NCBI GenBank assembly: GCA_016899975.1
Contig: JACJJN010000021.1
Span: 1-60,172, forward strand
Origin: Lacrimispora saccharolytica
GTDB taxonomy: Bacteria > Bacillota > Clostridia > Lachnospirales > Lachnospiraceae
Reading direction: 5' to 3'
DNA: 60,172 nucleotides
In this document: piece by piece, positions 42,632 through 51,858 of the stretch
Layout: each line of letters opens with the position of its first letter
Numbering within the stretch: position 1 is the stretch's first letter
Notes under the pieces: model-generated
Databases searched by the model: none
The model's input: the letters and a program-made list of their open reading frames with translations, nothing else
What the model was told of the DNA's origin: nothing
Position numbers and translations under genes: made by a program

Positions 42632-43998
42632 CCTTCCTTGTCCTCCTTTTTCCGGAACTTTGAAAGGAAGAAACCGTCACAGTTATGTACGCCCGGTATC
42701 AGCTGAAGATATCCCTGTTCCGTCTCCTCACTGTGGAGTTCTTCCGGCAGGCAGTCATTCAGGCTTACCGGCTCAAACGGGAATTCTTCCAGAAACCAGC
42801 GGAAATTTTCTTCGTTCTCTCTCTTATTCACCGTGCAGGTACTGAACACCAAAGTACCTCCCTCTTTCACATAGGACGCGGCATTTTCCAGGATCGTTCT
42901 CTGGAGACGGATCAGTTCGTTCTCCTTTGCTTTTGACGCATGGTACTTGATATCTGCTTTGCGTCCGATCACGCCATACCCGGAACAAGGCACATCCGCC
43001 AGTACCACATCCGCCTTCTCTTCCCAGCTCTCATCCAGAACTGTGGCGTCCTGCTGCACTGCCATCACATTGTTCAGTCCGGAACGCTCAATGTTTTCCT
43101 GGATCAGCTCCACCTTGTAAGGTGTCAGATCCTGTGCCTGGACGTAACCGCATCCCAGCATCCGGTCCGCCATATGGAGGCTTTTTCCTCCCGGCGCGGC
43201 ACACAGATCCAGCACAGTGTCTCCCGGATGGGGATCCGCCACACACGCCACCAGCATGGAGCTGACATCCTGCACCTGGAACCTTCCCTGCTGAAACGCC
43301 GCCAGCATGCTCAAGTGGTCATATCCCCGGATGTACCATGCCTCTTCCACATAAGGCGCCTTTTCCACGGAAACTCCCTGTTTTTCCAGACTGTTCAGGG
43401 TTTCCTCCACGGTATTCCGGAAGCGGTTGATACGGATCGTCGTGGGATGCTCCTGCAAAAAAGCATCCAGCATCTTCTCCGTCACATTCTCCGGATACTG
43501 CTCCAGAAATTCCTCCACGAGAAATTCCGGCATCGAATACCGCACCGACAGATATTCCGTCAGATCCTCCTCCCGGTCAGGGAAGACCAGATGTTCTTTT
43601 TCCCGGACGATGCTGCGCAGCACGCCGTTGACAAAACCTTTCAGAGCAAAAAAGCCCTTCTTTGCCGCCAGTTTCACCGCCTCATTGACCACCGCCGAAT
43701 CCGGCACACTGTCCATAAACCGGATCTGATAGACCGACATCCGAAGCAGCGTCCGGATCACCGGTTTGCATTTATGAATTTTTACTTTGGAATACTGATT
43801 GATCACATAATCATTCTGGATCTGATATTCCACCGATCCCTCGCAGAGCCGGGTAATGAACGCCCGGTCCTGCTTCGGGAGGAACTGGTACTTTTCCAGC
43901 ATCTGGCGGATCGCCATATGGCTTGGAACCTTCTCCTTTTCGATCTGAAGCAGGATGTTCAATGCCAGTTCTCTTGTATTTACCATATCAGTCATCAT
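42628..43998 (-). CDS. rsmB: 16S rRNA (cytosine(967)-C(5))-methyltransferase
   Basis: 456 residues: an N-terminal NusB-like RNA-binding domain (about 1-145; RELALNILLQIEKEKV) and a C-terminal SAM methyltransferase domain with DLCAAPGGKSLHMAD, ADVPCSGYGVIGRK (catalytic PC motif) and STCTVNKRENE (second catalytic Cys). GGAGG is 7 bases before the ATG at 43998. Its 5' end overlaps the metallopeptidase gene by 11 bases. Confidence 0.95.
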   Translation of the reverse strand: MMTDMVNTRELALNILLQIEKEKVPSHMAIRQMLEKYQFLPKQDRAFITRLCEGSVEYQIQNDYVINQYSKVKIHKCKPVIRTLLRMSVYQIRFMDSVPDSAVVNEAVKLAAKKGFFALKGFVNGVLRSIVREKEHLVFPDREEDLTEYLSVRYSMPEFLVEEFLEQYPENVTEKMLDAFLQEHPTTIRINRFRNTVEETLNSLEKQGVSVEKAPYVEEAWYIRGYDHLSMLAAFQQGRFQVQDVSSMLVACVADPHPGDTVLDLCAAPGGKSLHMADRMLGCGYVQAQDLTPYKVELIQENIERSGLNNVMAVQQDATVLDESWEEKADVVLADVPCSGYGVIGRKADIKYHASKAKENELIRLQRTILENAASYVKEGGTLVFSTCTVNKRENEENFRWFLEEFPFEPVSLNDCLPEELHSEETEQGYLQLIPGVHNCDGFFLSKFRKKEDKEG

Positions 43999-44683
43999 TT
44001 CTTATCCTCCCGGACAAAATCAAAAGCCGCAGCAGCTGAAGCAGAGAACCGACCACCGCCGCCACGTAAGTCATAGCTGCCGCTCCCAGTACCTTTTTCG
44101 CACCCGGAACCTCGGATGTTCCAAGGATTCCTGTGGATTCCAGCATCCGGATCGCCCGCGCCGAAGCATTGAACTCCACCGGAAGCGTCACAACCTGAAA
44201 GATCAGCGCAAACAGAAACAGCAGGATTCCAATGTTCACCAGCGACTCCATGCTGAAGATCAGACCCATGATAAACAATGGCCAGAACATCTGTGAACCG
44301 AAATTCGCCACCGGAACGATCGCGCCTCTGACCTTCAAAGGAACATACCCCCGGGCATCCTGGATCGCATGGCCGCACTCATGAGCCGCAACGCCCACGG
44401 CTGCCAGCGAGGACCGTCCATACACCGCATCCGACAGATTCACCGTTTTGGACCGGGGATCATAATGGTCCGTCAGATTTCCGGACACACGGCGGATACT
44501 CACGTCATAAATTCCCGCCGCCTGCAGAATCCGAAGCGCCGCCTGCTCCCCGGTCAGCCCGCTGAGCGACCGCACGCTCTGATACTTCCGAAACGTCGCG
44601 TTCATGGAGGCTGAAACGGCAAGGGAAATCAACGCCGCCAGAACCACCAGCACATAAGTCGGGTCCCAATAGATAAATGGCAT
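43988..44683 (-). CDS. YugP-like neutral zinc metallopeptidase
   Basis: A membrane protein of 231 residues with an N-terminal helix, the zinc site AAHECGHAIQDA at about 100-111, and two to three further hydrophobic segments in the second half. The nearby EFNASARAIRMLE helix is typical of the YugP family and supplies the third ligand. Its physiological substrate is unknown. It lies between rsmB and fmt, an insertion relative to the Bacillus gene order. The upstream RBS is weak. Confidence 0.88.
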   Translation of the reverse strand: MPFIYWDPTYVLVVLAALISLAVSASMNATFRKYQSVRSLSGLTGEQAALRILQAAGIYDVSIRRVSGNLTDHYDPRSKTVNLSDAVYGRSSLAAVGVAAHECGHAIQDARGYVPLKVRGAIVPVANFGSQMFWPLFIMGLIFSMESLVNIGILLFLFALIFQVVTLPVEFNASARAIRMLESTGILGTSEVPGAKKVLGAAAMTYVAAVVGSLLQLLRLLILSGRIRNDD

Positions 44684-44744
44684 AAACTATCAACTACTCC
44701 TTTCCAAACTCAAAAGCAATTTCCCTATCTCCCCGCATTCCGTA

Positions 44745-45713
44745 TTATTCAAACCGGGAACCTGCCTCAATCTTGTGGCCCCGCAGGAAATCCTGCACTG
44801 CCATCCGTTTCTTTCCTTCCATCTGCAGTTCCTCGATCACCAGGATACCGTCGCCGGTCCGCACATGGATCCCGGACTCATCCGCTGCCCAGATCTCTCC
44901 GGCATGCTTTTTCGGATCCTGTCCCGGCAGCGCCGCAAACAGATCGCCGCCGATCAGCGCCATCACGCGGGCTTTCCAGATCTTCACAGTTTTTCCATTC
45001 AGTTTCGTATAAGCGCTGGGCCAGGGATTCATTCCGCGGATCAGACGCTCGATCTCAGCCGCATTCCGGCTCCAGTCAATCTTTCCATCTTCCTTTTTGA
45101 TCATCCGGGCGTATTCTGTGGTGCTTTCCTCCGTCTGTTTTTCCGGAACCACAGTTCCCGCTTCCAGCTTTTCCAGTGTCTCCACCAGAAGCTTCGCCCC
45201 CGCCTGGCTCAGTTTCTCGAACAGGCTTCCGCCCGTTTCCTCCCGCTCCAGCGGAACAACGACCTTTGTCAGCATATCTCCGGTATCCAGGCCGGCGTCC
45301 ATCTGCATGATCGTCACACCGGACTCCTCCTCACCGTTGATCACCGCCCACTGGATCGGGGCAGCGCCGCGGTAAGCGGGAAGCAGTGAAGCGTGAACGT
45401 TCACACATCCGTATTTCGGCAGATCCAGGATCGCCTGCGGGATGATCTGTCCAAAGGCGGCCACAACGATCACTTCCGGCTGAAGTTCTTCCAATACCTT
45501 GATAAACTCCGGATCTCTGACTTTCGCCGGCTGGTACACCGGAAGGCCGAGGCGCAGGGCCGCTTCCTTGACCGGCGTGGGCTGTATCTGCTTTCCGCGT
45601 CCTCTCTGCTTGTCAGGCTGTGTCACAACACCTGGGATCTCGTGTCCCGCCGCAGCGATCGCTTCCAGCGTTCCCACCGCAAAATCCGGCGTTCCCATAA
45701 AAACTACTCTCAT
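44745..45713 (-). CDS. fmt: methionyl-tRNA formyltransferase
   Basis: Formylates initiator Met-tRNA using 10-formyl-THF. I start it at 45713 (MRVVFMGTPDFAVGTLEAI), one base after the def stop, giving 322 residues. The catalytic loop VNVHASLLPAYRGAAPIQWA, TIMQMDAGLDTGDML and the C-terminal tRNA-binding barrel are visible. It is paired with def, the enzyme that removes the formyl group. Confidence 0.95.
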   Translation of the reverse strand: MRVVFMGTPDFAVGTLEAIAAAGHEIPGVVTQPDKQRGRGKQIQPTPVKEAALRLGLPVYQPAKVRDPEFIKVLEELQPEVIVVAAFGQIIPQAILDLPKYGCVNVHASLLPAYRGAAPIQWAVINGEEESGVTIMQMDAGLDTGDMLTKVVVPLEREETGGSLFEKLSQAGAKLLVETLEKLEAGTVVPEKQTEESTTEYARMIKKEDGKIDWSRNAAEIERLIRGMNPWPSAYTKLNGKTVKIWKARVMALIGGDLFAALPGQDPKKHAGEIWAADESGIHVRTGDGILVIEELQMEGKKRMAVQDFLRGHKIEAGSRFE

Positions 45714-45714
45714 C

Positions 45715-46197
45715 TTATTCTTCCTCTTCCTCGTCGTCATATTCATTGTCCCAGAGTTCGCCCTCCACCTTTTCGGTGTACATATGGCCGTCCAGGTGAT
45801 CGCATTCGTGGCAGATCGCCCGCGCCAGCAACTCGGTTCCCTCCAGCTCAAACGGTTTCATTTCCCGGTCCAGTGCACGGACTTTCACATAATTGGGACG
45901 TGTCACCATGCCGGATTTTCCCGGCAGGCTCAGGCATCCCTCGCCTCCTGTCTGTTCTCCGGAAGTCTCGATGATCTCCGGATTGATCAGGATATGCAGC
46001 GTCCCGTCGGTGTCGATCACGACGATCCTTTTCAGCACGCCCACCTGCGGAGCGGCAAGTCCTACGCCGCATGCGTCATACATGGTATCCACCATATCGT
46101 CGATCAGCTGCTGAATCCTCGGCGTCATCTCTTCCACCGGTCTGCAGACTTTTGTAAGGACCTTGTCGCCCACAATTCGAATTGTTCTGATTGCCAT
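45715..46197 (-). CDS. def: peptide deformylase
   Basis: Removes the N-formyl group from nascent proteins. At 160 residues it carries the three canonical motifs: GVGLAAPQVG, EGCLSLPG and HECDHLDG, which bind the catalytic metal through one Cys and two His. The C-terminus ends in a run of Asp/Glu. It sits in the priA-def-fmt order. Confidence 0.96.
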   Translation of the reverse strand: MAIRTIRIVGDKVLTKVCRPVEEMTPRIQQLIDDMVDTMYDACGVGLAAPQVGVLKRIVVIDTDGTLHILINPEIIETSGEQTGGEGCLSLPGKSGMVTRPNYVKVRALDREMKPFELEGTELLARAICHECDHLDGHMYTEKVEGELWDNEYDDEEEEE

Positions 46198-46234
46198 TGT
46201 TCTTCTCTCCTTTTTCTGCTATGTATTAAAAAAT

Positions 46235-48454
46235 CTATGCGTTAAAATCAAACTGTATATAGATATTGGAAAAACCGCTGTTGATCTCGATGTACCGTTC
46301 CAGCCGTTCCCGAAGGGAAAACAGTACCTCCGGGCTGGATGCCTTCACATACAGGACAAACCGGTACAGATCACTGATCTTTGCGACGCTCTCCCTTGCC
46401 GGGCCGATGAGCTGGACACGGGGCTCCACATGGAACCGTAGCAGAAATCTGCGGATATATTCCATCGCCTGTTCCAGCCGCTCTTCCTCCGGACAGGAAG
46501 CGTGGATCGCCATCATGTGATACGCCGGAGGGTAATCCATCAGTTCCCGGTAGCCGATCTCCTCATCGAAGAATGCCGGATAATCCTGCGCCGCCGCCGC
46601 CCGGATACTGTAATGCTCCGGCTGATACGTCTGGATCACCGCAATTCCTTTTTTTTCTTTTCTTCCCGCTCTGCCGACCGCCTGCGTGAGGATCTGAAAC
46701 GTCCGCTCCCCCGCACGGTAATCCGCCGCGTTGAGGGAAAGATCCGCCGCCAGCACTCCTACCAGCGTAACGTCGGGAAAATCATGCCCCTTGACGATCA
46801 TCTGCGTACCAATCAGCACATCCGCCTCCCGGTCAGCAAAAGCGGAGAGGATCTTTCCATAGCTTTCCCGGTTCCTGGTCGTATCCGCGTCCATCCGCAA
46901 AGTCCGCACCCCGGGAAATGTCTTTTGCACAATCTGTTCGATCTGCTGAGTCCCTGCCCGAAATCCTCCGATATAGGGAGAACCGCAGGAAGGACACCGG
47001 TTCTGCTGCCGAACCCGGTAGCCGCAGTAGTGGCAGACCAGCGTCCCGTCATTGTGTTCCGTCAGCGAGACATCACAGTGGGGACATTTTACCACATAAC
47101 CGCAGGAGCGGCAGGAAATAAATCCCGCATAGCCTCTCCGGTTCAAAAACAGCATCGCCTGTTCTTTCCTCTCCAGACAAGTGCTCATCCGTTCCGCCAG
47201 CGCAGTGCTCAGGATCGAGCGATTTCCTTTTTTCAATTCTTCCCGCATATCCACGATACATACATCCGGAAGCCGGGAACTTCCATATCTGCCTTCCAGG
47301 ACAAACAGGGCAAACTCCCCGGTTCTGCATCGATAGTAGGCATCCACCGAAGGGGTCGCGGAGCCGAGCACCACATGCGCCTGCTCCAGCCGCGCCCGCT
47401 CGATTGCCGTCTCCCTTGCATGATAGCGGGGCGTCACCTCACTTTTATAGGAACTTTCGTGTTCTTCATCGATAATGATCAGTCCCAGATTGGGAAACGG
47501 GGTAAACAATGCGGAACGGGGCCCCAGCATAATGCTCACCTGACCCTCGGAAGCCAGCTCCATCTGTTCATAACGCTGCGCCGGCGTCATTTTTGAATTC
47601 AGGACTGCGATCCGATCCCCGAAGTATCCGCGGAACCGTTCCACATTCTGATAGGTCAGCGCGATCTCCGGAATCAGGACGATCGCCTGGCGTCCTTCCT
47701 GCAGTACCTTTTCGATCAGCTTCATATAGACCATGGTCTTTCCGCTGCCCGTCACCCCCTGCAGCAGGCATGGGCGGTCTTTTTCCTTCCATTCCCGGAA
47801 AATGCCTTCCGCCGCCTGTTCCTGAGAATCGCTGAGTTGAAATCGGACGCCCGGTTCTTTTGTTCCGGAACCAGGCGACTGGCTTCTGGTACTTTGCGTC
47901 ACCTTTATGACGCCCTGTTCCTCCAGGCTTTTCACTGTGGCGGCGGTCACTTTCAGTTTCTTTGCCGCCTCGGTATAATCCAGGGACTGTTCCTCCAGCA
48001 GCCGTTCCACAAGGCGTGCCTTGGCTTTATATTTCTTCCTCCCGAGCTCTTCCAGTGTTTCTCTGGCCGCATCCGGCGTCTGCATCAGCACGATCCGGCG
48101 TTTTTCCCTCGCCTTTGACTTACTCTTTACGGGAAGGACGGTCTTCAGCGCCTGGATCATCGTAGAGCCGTAGGTATGTTTCATCCACGCCGCCAGCGTG
48201 ATCAGCCGCGCCTCCACCGTCACTGCATCCTCGGAAAGTTCCCGGATTTCTTTCATCCTGCTTTCCTCGAATTTTGCCTCACCGCTCACGGAAAGAACGT
48301 ATCCGGTCACCAGGCGGTTCCCGTTTCCAAAGGGGATCTTCACCTGGCTGCCCGGAAAGATCTTGTCTTCCAGTGCTTCCGGGATCCGGTACTGAAAGGT
48401 ACGGTCCAGTTTCTCATGGGTAATATCTACAATGATATCCGCATAACTGCTCAT
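46235..48454 (-). CDS. priA: primosomal replication protein N' (PriA helicase)
   Basis: A 3'-5' helicase that reloads the replisome at stalled forks. It has 739 residues: an N-terminal DNA-binding domain (YADIIVDITHEKLDRTFQYR), Walker A in LLQGVTGSGKTMVYM, DEEH in LIIDEEHESSYK, eight zinc cysteines (CRSCGYVVKCPHC, CHYCG, CPSCG) and helicase motifs IV-VI. Its ATG overlaps the murE stop by 4 bases (ATGA). Confidence 0.95.
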   Translation of the reverse strand: MSSYADIIVDITHEKLDRTFQYRIPEALEDKIFPGSQVKIPFGNGNRLVTGYVLSVSGEAKFEESRMKEIRELSEDAVTVEARLITLAAWMKHTYGSTMIQALKTVLPVKSKSKAREKRRIVLMQTPDAARETLEELGRKKYKAKARLVERLLEEQSLDYTEAAKKLKVTAATVKSLEEQGVIKVTQSTRSQSPGSGTKEPGVRFQLSDSQEQAAEGIFREWKEKDRPCLLQGVTGSGKTMVYMKLIEKVLQEGRQAIVLIPEIALTYQNVERFRGYFGDRIAVLNSKMTPAQRYEQMELASEGQVSIMLGPRSALFTPFPNLGLIIIDEEHESSYKSEVTPRYHARETAIERARLEQAHVVLGSATPSVDAYYRCRTGEFALFVLEGRYGSSRLPDVCIVDMREELKKGNRSILSTALAERMSTCLERKEQAMLFLNRRGYAGFISCRSCGYVVKCPHCDVSLTEHNDGTLVCHYCGYRVRQQNRCPSCGSPYIGGFRAGTQQIEQIVQKTFPGVRTLRMDADTTRNRESYGKILSAFADREADVLIGTQMIVKGHDFPDVTLVGVLAADLSLNAADYRAGERTFQILTQAVGRAGRKEKKGIAVIQTYQPEHYSIRAAAAQDYPAFFDEEIGYRELMDYPPAYHMMAIHASCPEEERLEQAMEYIRRFLLRFHVEPRVQLIGPARESVAKISDLYRFVLYVKASSPEVLFSLRERLERYIEINSGFSNIYIQFDFNA

Positions 48455-49923
48455 GCTTTCTCCCTGTCTTCTTCCAGGATCTCACGGATCAGCACACGTT
48501 CATCCATCGGATATTTCTTTCCCTGGATGATCTGATAATCCTCATGCCCCTTGCCTGCCAGCACAATGATATCGCCCGGCTCTCCATGGTGGATCGCATA
48601 AGCGATCGCCTCCTTGCGGTCAATGATCTCCACATATTTTCCGCTGGTTTTGGAAATTCCCGTCTTGATATCATCGATGATCGCCTGCGGGTCCTCATTT
48701 CTCGGATTATCCGATGTGATGATCGTAAGCTCTGCCAGGCGGCCGGACACTTCTCCCATCTCAAATCTTCTGGAACGGGAACGGTTTCCGCCGCATCCGA
48801 ACAGGCAGACCAGACGATGGGGCTGATATTCCCGCAGAGTGGTCAGCAGACTTTCCAGGCTCATGGCATTGTGGGCATAATCGATCATCAGTGTAAAATT
48901 GTCAGAGACCTTCACCATCTCCGCTCTTCCTCGCACCTTCGCCACTTTGAGCGCCGCCTGGATATTCTCCACGGACACCTTGAAGTGACGGCAGATGGAA
49001 ATCGCAGTCAGTGAATTATAAATATTGAATTTTCCTGGAATATCAATCTCCACTGGAAAATGCATCAGCCCGTCTACGGTATAGGAAATTCCCAGATATC
49101 CCGGATAAGTCACCAGTTTTTCGTCTGCTGCACGAAGATCCGCTTCCTGCGAAAATCCATAGGTTTCCAGTTCACAGGTATGACCGTCAATGATCTCCTC
49201 AAAATGCTCATCGTCCCGGTTGACGATTCCAATCCGGCACTGGGAAAGCAGACGCTTCTTGCACTCCAGATACTGTTCGAAACTGCTGTGCTCATTGGGG
49301 CCGATATGATCCTCCCCGATATTGGTAAAGATTCCGAAATCAAAGGTAATGCCGCCGCACCGATGGAGCATCAGCGCCTGGGAGGAAACTTCCATGACCA
49401 CGCAGTCACAGCCTTCCTCAACCATCTCAGAAAAATATTGCTGCACCAGGTAAGATTCCGGCGTTGTGTTTTCCGATGGAATGTGCCGGTCTCCGATGAT
49501 GGTCTCGATCGTTCCGATCAGACCCACTTTGTAACCGGCGTTTTCCAGAATCGACTGTACCATATATACGGTAGTGGTTTTGCCTTTGGTTCCGGTCACA
49601 CCGATGGTTTTCAGCTTCTTCGCCGGATGATCGAACCACGCACAGGAAATCAAAGCCAGGGCATATCTGGTATCGGAAACCTGCAGCACGGTCACTTCCT
49701 TCGGAACATTCACCGGCTCTTCCACTACCAGTACCCTGGCACCTTTCTCAACCACCTCATTGACAAACGTATGACCATCCACGACAGCACCCCGGATGCA
49801 GACGAACAAAGAGCCCTTCTCCACCTTGCGGGAATCATAGACGACAGACCGGACTTCCGTGTCCAGGGAACCCTGCAGACATTCGCAGGAAAAATTTTCT
49901 ATGAGTGAACGTAGATTTTTCAT
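48451..49923 (-). CDS. murE: UDP-MurNAc-tripeptide synthetase (meso-DAP type)
   Basis: Adds the third amino acid to the wall precursor. The ATP site TGVTGTKGKTTTVY, the carbamylated-Lys region and the substrate motif TSDNPRNEDP are visible. The DNPR signature predicts meso-diaminopimelate rather than lysine. It has 490 residues. GAGGAGG precedes the ATG and a consensus promoter lies about 40 bp upstream, so murE heads a 12-gene co-directional run that ends with thiN. Confidence 0.95.
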   Translation of the reverse strand: MKNLRSLIENFSCECLQGSLDTEVRSVVYDSRKVEKGSLFVCIRGAVVDGHTFVNEVVEKGARVLVVEEPVNVPKEVTVLQVSDTRYALALISCAWFDHPAKKLKTIGVTGTKGKTTTVYMVQSILENAGYKVGLIGTIETIIGDRHIPSENTTPESYLVQQYFSEMVEEGCDCVVMEVSSQALMLHRCGGITFDFGIFTNIGEDHIGPNEHSSFEQYLECKKRLLSQCRIGIVNRDDEHFEEIIDGHTCELETYGFSQEADLRAADEKLVTYPGYLGISYTVDGLMHFPVEIDIPGKFNIYNSLTAISICRHFKVSVENIQAALKVAKVRGRAEMVKVSDNFTLMIDYAHNAMSLESLLTTLREYQPHRLVCLFGCGGNRSRSRRFEMGEVSGRLAELTIITSDNPRNEDPQAIIDDIKTGISKTSGKYVEIIDRKEAIAYAIHHGEPGDIIVLAGKGHEDYQIIQGKKYPMDERVLIREILEEDREKA

Positions 49924-49959
49924 CTATTCTGTGCCTCCTCAAATACGATATCATCTTAA

Positions 49960-49988
49960 AATATATCATAGACGGAAAAACATTGCAA
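49960..49988 (-). promoter_or_regulatory. promoter of the murE-thiN run
   Basis: Minus-strand TTGCAA and TATATT with a 17-bp spacer, 37 bp before the murE start. The rest of the 400-base gap to the oxidase gene holds AT-rich sequence, the terminator at 50211-50244 and nothing else I can identify. Confidence 0.65.
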
Positions 49989-50210
49989 TAATGTTCAAGA
50001 ATAGGGACAATGCCTTTTGTATAGGCGTCAATGCCTTTCCACGTTCAGATGGACGAAAAAACCCGGATTTCCATTTTCTTTTGAGTTTCTTTTGATTTTC
50101 TTAAAACCTTTTCTTCTTTTTTTATTCTTTGGACATACTTTCAACACACTTTTTTCTTATACTAGTACTCGGATAGTTGATTAACCACTCACTATCTCCC
50201 CCCTCATTAG

Positions 50211-50244
50211 AAAATGGCGATATACTTCGGTATATCGCCATTTT
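50211..50244. terminator. UUCG-capped terminator after the NADH oxidase gene
   Basis: A perfect 15-bp stem (AAAATGGCGATATAC with GTATATCGCCATTTT) is closed by a C(TTCG)G tetraloop, about 80 bases beyond the oxidase stop. The richer T-run is on the plus strand. Confidence 0.85.
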
Positions 50245-50325
50245 TGTTTTTGGACTATTTTAAATTGTGACTAATACGTGACTAATTGGTCTCGATTCAT
50301 CTCTTCCGTTATACGGGTTCTGCGC

Positions 50326-51654
50326 TTATTTCGCGTTCAGCGCCGCCATCGTGATATAGTTGTACGGCTGATTGAAATGCGGAAGGAAGAAAATATCCAG
50401 CAGTTTCAGTTTATCGATGGTCACGCCTTCCTCGATCGCCAGTGAGAACATATGTATGCCCATGGAAATATCCTCTGTGGACGCCATCTGAGCGCCTACC
50501 ACCCGGCGGGATTCGGTCTCATAGACAATACGGATCTTTACTTTCGCATTTTCTTTCATAAAGCCCGGTTTCTGCAGGTCTTCATAGTCGGTATAGCTGA
50601 CTTTCATTCCGTTTTTCTCCGCCGCGCTGACAGAAAGGCCGGTGGATACCATGTTGTAGCCGAAAATGGAAATTCCGTTGGATCCCTGTACTCCGATGGA
50701 TTCCAGCGGGGTTCCTCCGATGTTGTGGCCTGCCACAATTCCGGAACGAACCGCATTGGTCGCCAGGGCAATATAGGTTTCCGCCTGCAGTGCGTTGGAA
50801 TAGATTGTCGCACAATCACCTACCGCATAGACATCCGGATCACTGGTCTGCTGATGTCTGTCCACACGGTACGCGCCATTGGCAAAGCACTCCAGATGGT
50901 CTTTTCCAAGTTCATTGTTCGGGCGGAAGCCGATTGCATTGATCACCAGCTCTGCCGGATATTCGCCTTTATCGGTTACGATCGCTTCCACACGGCCGGT
51001 CCCCTTGTAGGCAACCGCGCGCTCTTCGTAATGGGTTTCGATTCCATGCTCCTGCAGATTCCGGTCCATCTCTTTGGCAAACTCCGAATCATAATAGCTT
51101 GCCAGTGAAGTCGGAGCCACATCAAACAGACGCACCTCTTTGCCGCGGCGTTTTGCCGCTTCCGCAATCTCCACACCGATATAACCTGCACCGATGACAG
51201 CCACATTTTTCACAGAGTCATCGCTGATCTGACGATCCACTTCCTGTCCGTCCTGGAACAGTTTCAGGAAACTGATGCCTTCCAGATCATTTCCCGGAAG
51301 AGCCGGGGCAATCGGAAGAGAACCGGTGGCAAGCACCAGCTTGTCGTAGGTTTCCTCGGAGGTCGTTCCGTCTGCGCTCTCGCAGTAAACAATCTTTTTA
51401 TCAAAATCAATCTTCCGGACGCTGGTCTCCATCCGGATGTCCGCACCTTTCGCCTCAAAAGCTTCTTTGTTGGTATAAAACAGCTTCTCGTAGGAATCGA
51501 TCTGTCTGCCCACCCAGAGAGCAGTTCCGCATCCCAGATAACTGAGATTGGTATTGCGGTCGATCATGACCACTTTCTGTTCCGGATAATTGTCCAGCAG
51601 TGTGTTAGCTGCAGCAATTCCCGCATGATTTGCACCAATAATCACTGTTTTCAT
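50326..51654 (-). CDS. NADH oxidase / CoA-disulfide reductase family flavoprotein
   Basis: A 442-residue FAD-dependent oxidoreductase. The FAD site is VIIGANHAGIAAANTLL, the redox cysteine lies in LSYLGCGTALWVG, the NADH site is VAVIGAGYIGVEIAEAAKRR, and VYAVGDCATIYS is the second FAD motif. A single active-site Cys near residue 42 is the pattern of water-forming NADH oxidases (Nox) and CoA-disulfide reductases; the first is more likely in an anaerobe removing O2, but I cannot separate them. It is monocistronic, with a strong promoter and a Fur/PerR-like box. Confidence 0.88.
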   Translation of the reverse strand: MKTVIIGANHAGIAAANTLLDNYPEQKVVMIDRNTNLSYLGCGTALWVGRQIDSYEKLFYTNKEAFEAKGADIRMETSVRKIDFDKKIVYCESADGTTSEETYDKLVLATGSLPIAPALPGNDLEGISFLKLFQDGQEVDRQISDDSVKNVAVIGAGYIGVEIAEAAKRRGKEVRLFDVAPTSLASYYDSEFAKEMDRNLQEHGIETHYEERAVAYKGTGRVEAIVTDKGEYPAELVINAIGFRPNNELGKDHLECFANGAYRVDRHQQTSDPDVYAVGDCATIYSNALQAETYIALATNAVRSGIVAGHNIGGTPLESIGVQGSNGISIFGYNMVSTGLSVSAAEKNGMKVSYTDYEDLQKPGFMKENAKVKIRIVYETESRRVVGAQMASTEDISMGIHMFSLAIEEGVTIDKLKLLDIFFLPHFNQPYNYITMAALNAK

Positions 51655-51687
51655 GTAAAGTACCTCCCAATTCTTTTTTGTAAAAAA

Positions 51688-51702
51688 TGGTAATCATTTT
51701 CC
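51688..51702. promoter_or_regulatory. Fur/PerR-like box before the NADH oxidase gene
   Basis: TGGTAATCATTTTCC matches the 7-1-7 Fur-family consensus TGATAATNATTATCA at 11 of 14 defined positions. It lies between the -10 element and the start codon. Confidence 0.45.
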
Positions 51703-51707
51703 TTTTC

Positions 51708-51736
51708 ATTATAAAAGGTTGTCCGGATAATAGCAA
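51708..51736 (-). promoter_or_regulatory. promoter of the NADH oxidase gene
   Basis: Minus-strand TTGCTA and TATAAT with a 17-bp spacer, about 55 bp before the start codon. Confidence 0.7.
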
Positions 51737-51773
51737 TCTGTAATTTTATATTTCTTTCCATCCTTTGCAGCAG

Positions 51774-51801
51774 GCCCCCGTTCAGCCGGCGGAACTGTTA
51801 C
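51774..51801. repeat. 28-bp dispersed palindromic repeat, copy 9
   Basis: CCCCCGTTCAGC and GGCGGAACTGTTAC halves lie between the divergent oxidase and metallo-beta-lactamase-fold genes. Confidence 0.65.
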
Positions 51802-51858
51802 TATCATTTTCCAGCAGTTTGTTATATAATAGCGGAATGAACGCAAAAGGAGGAACAT

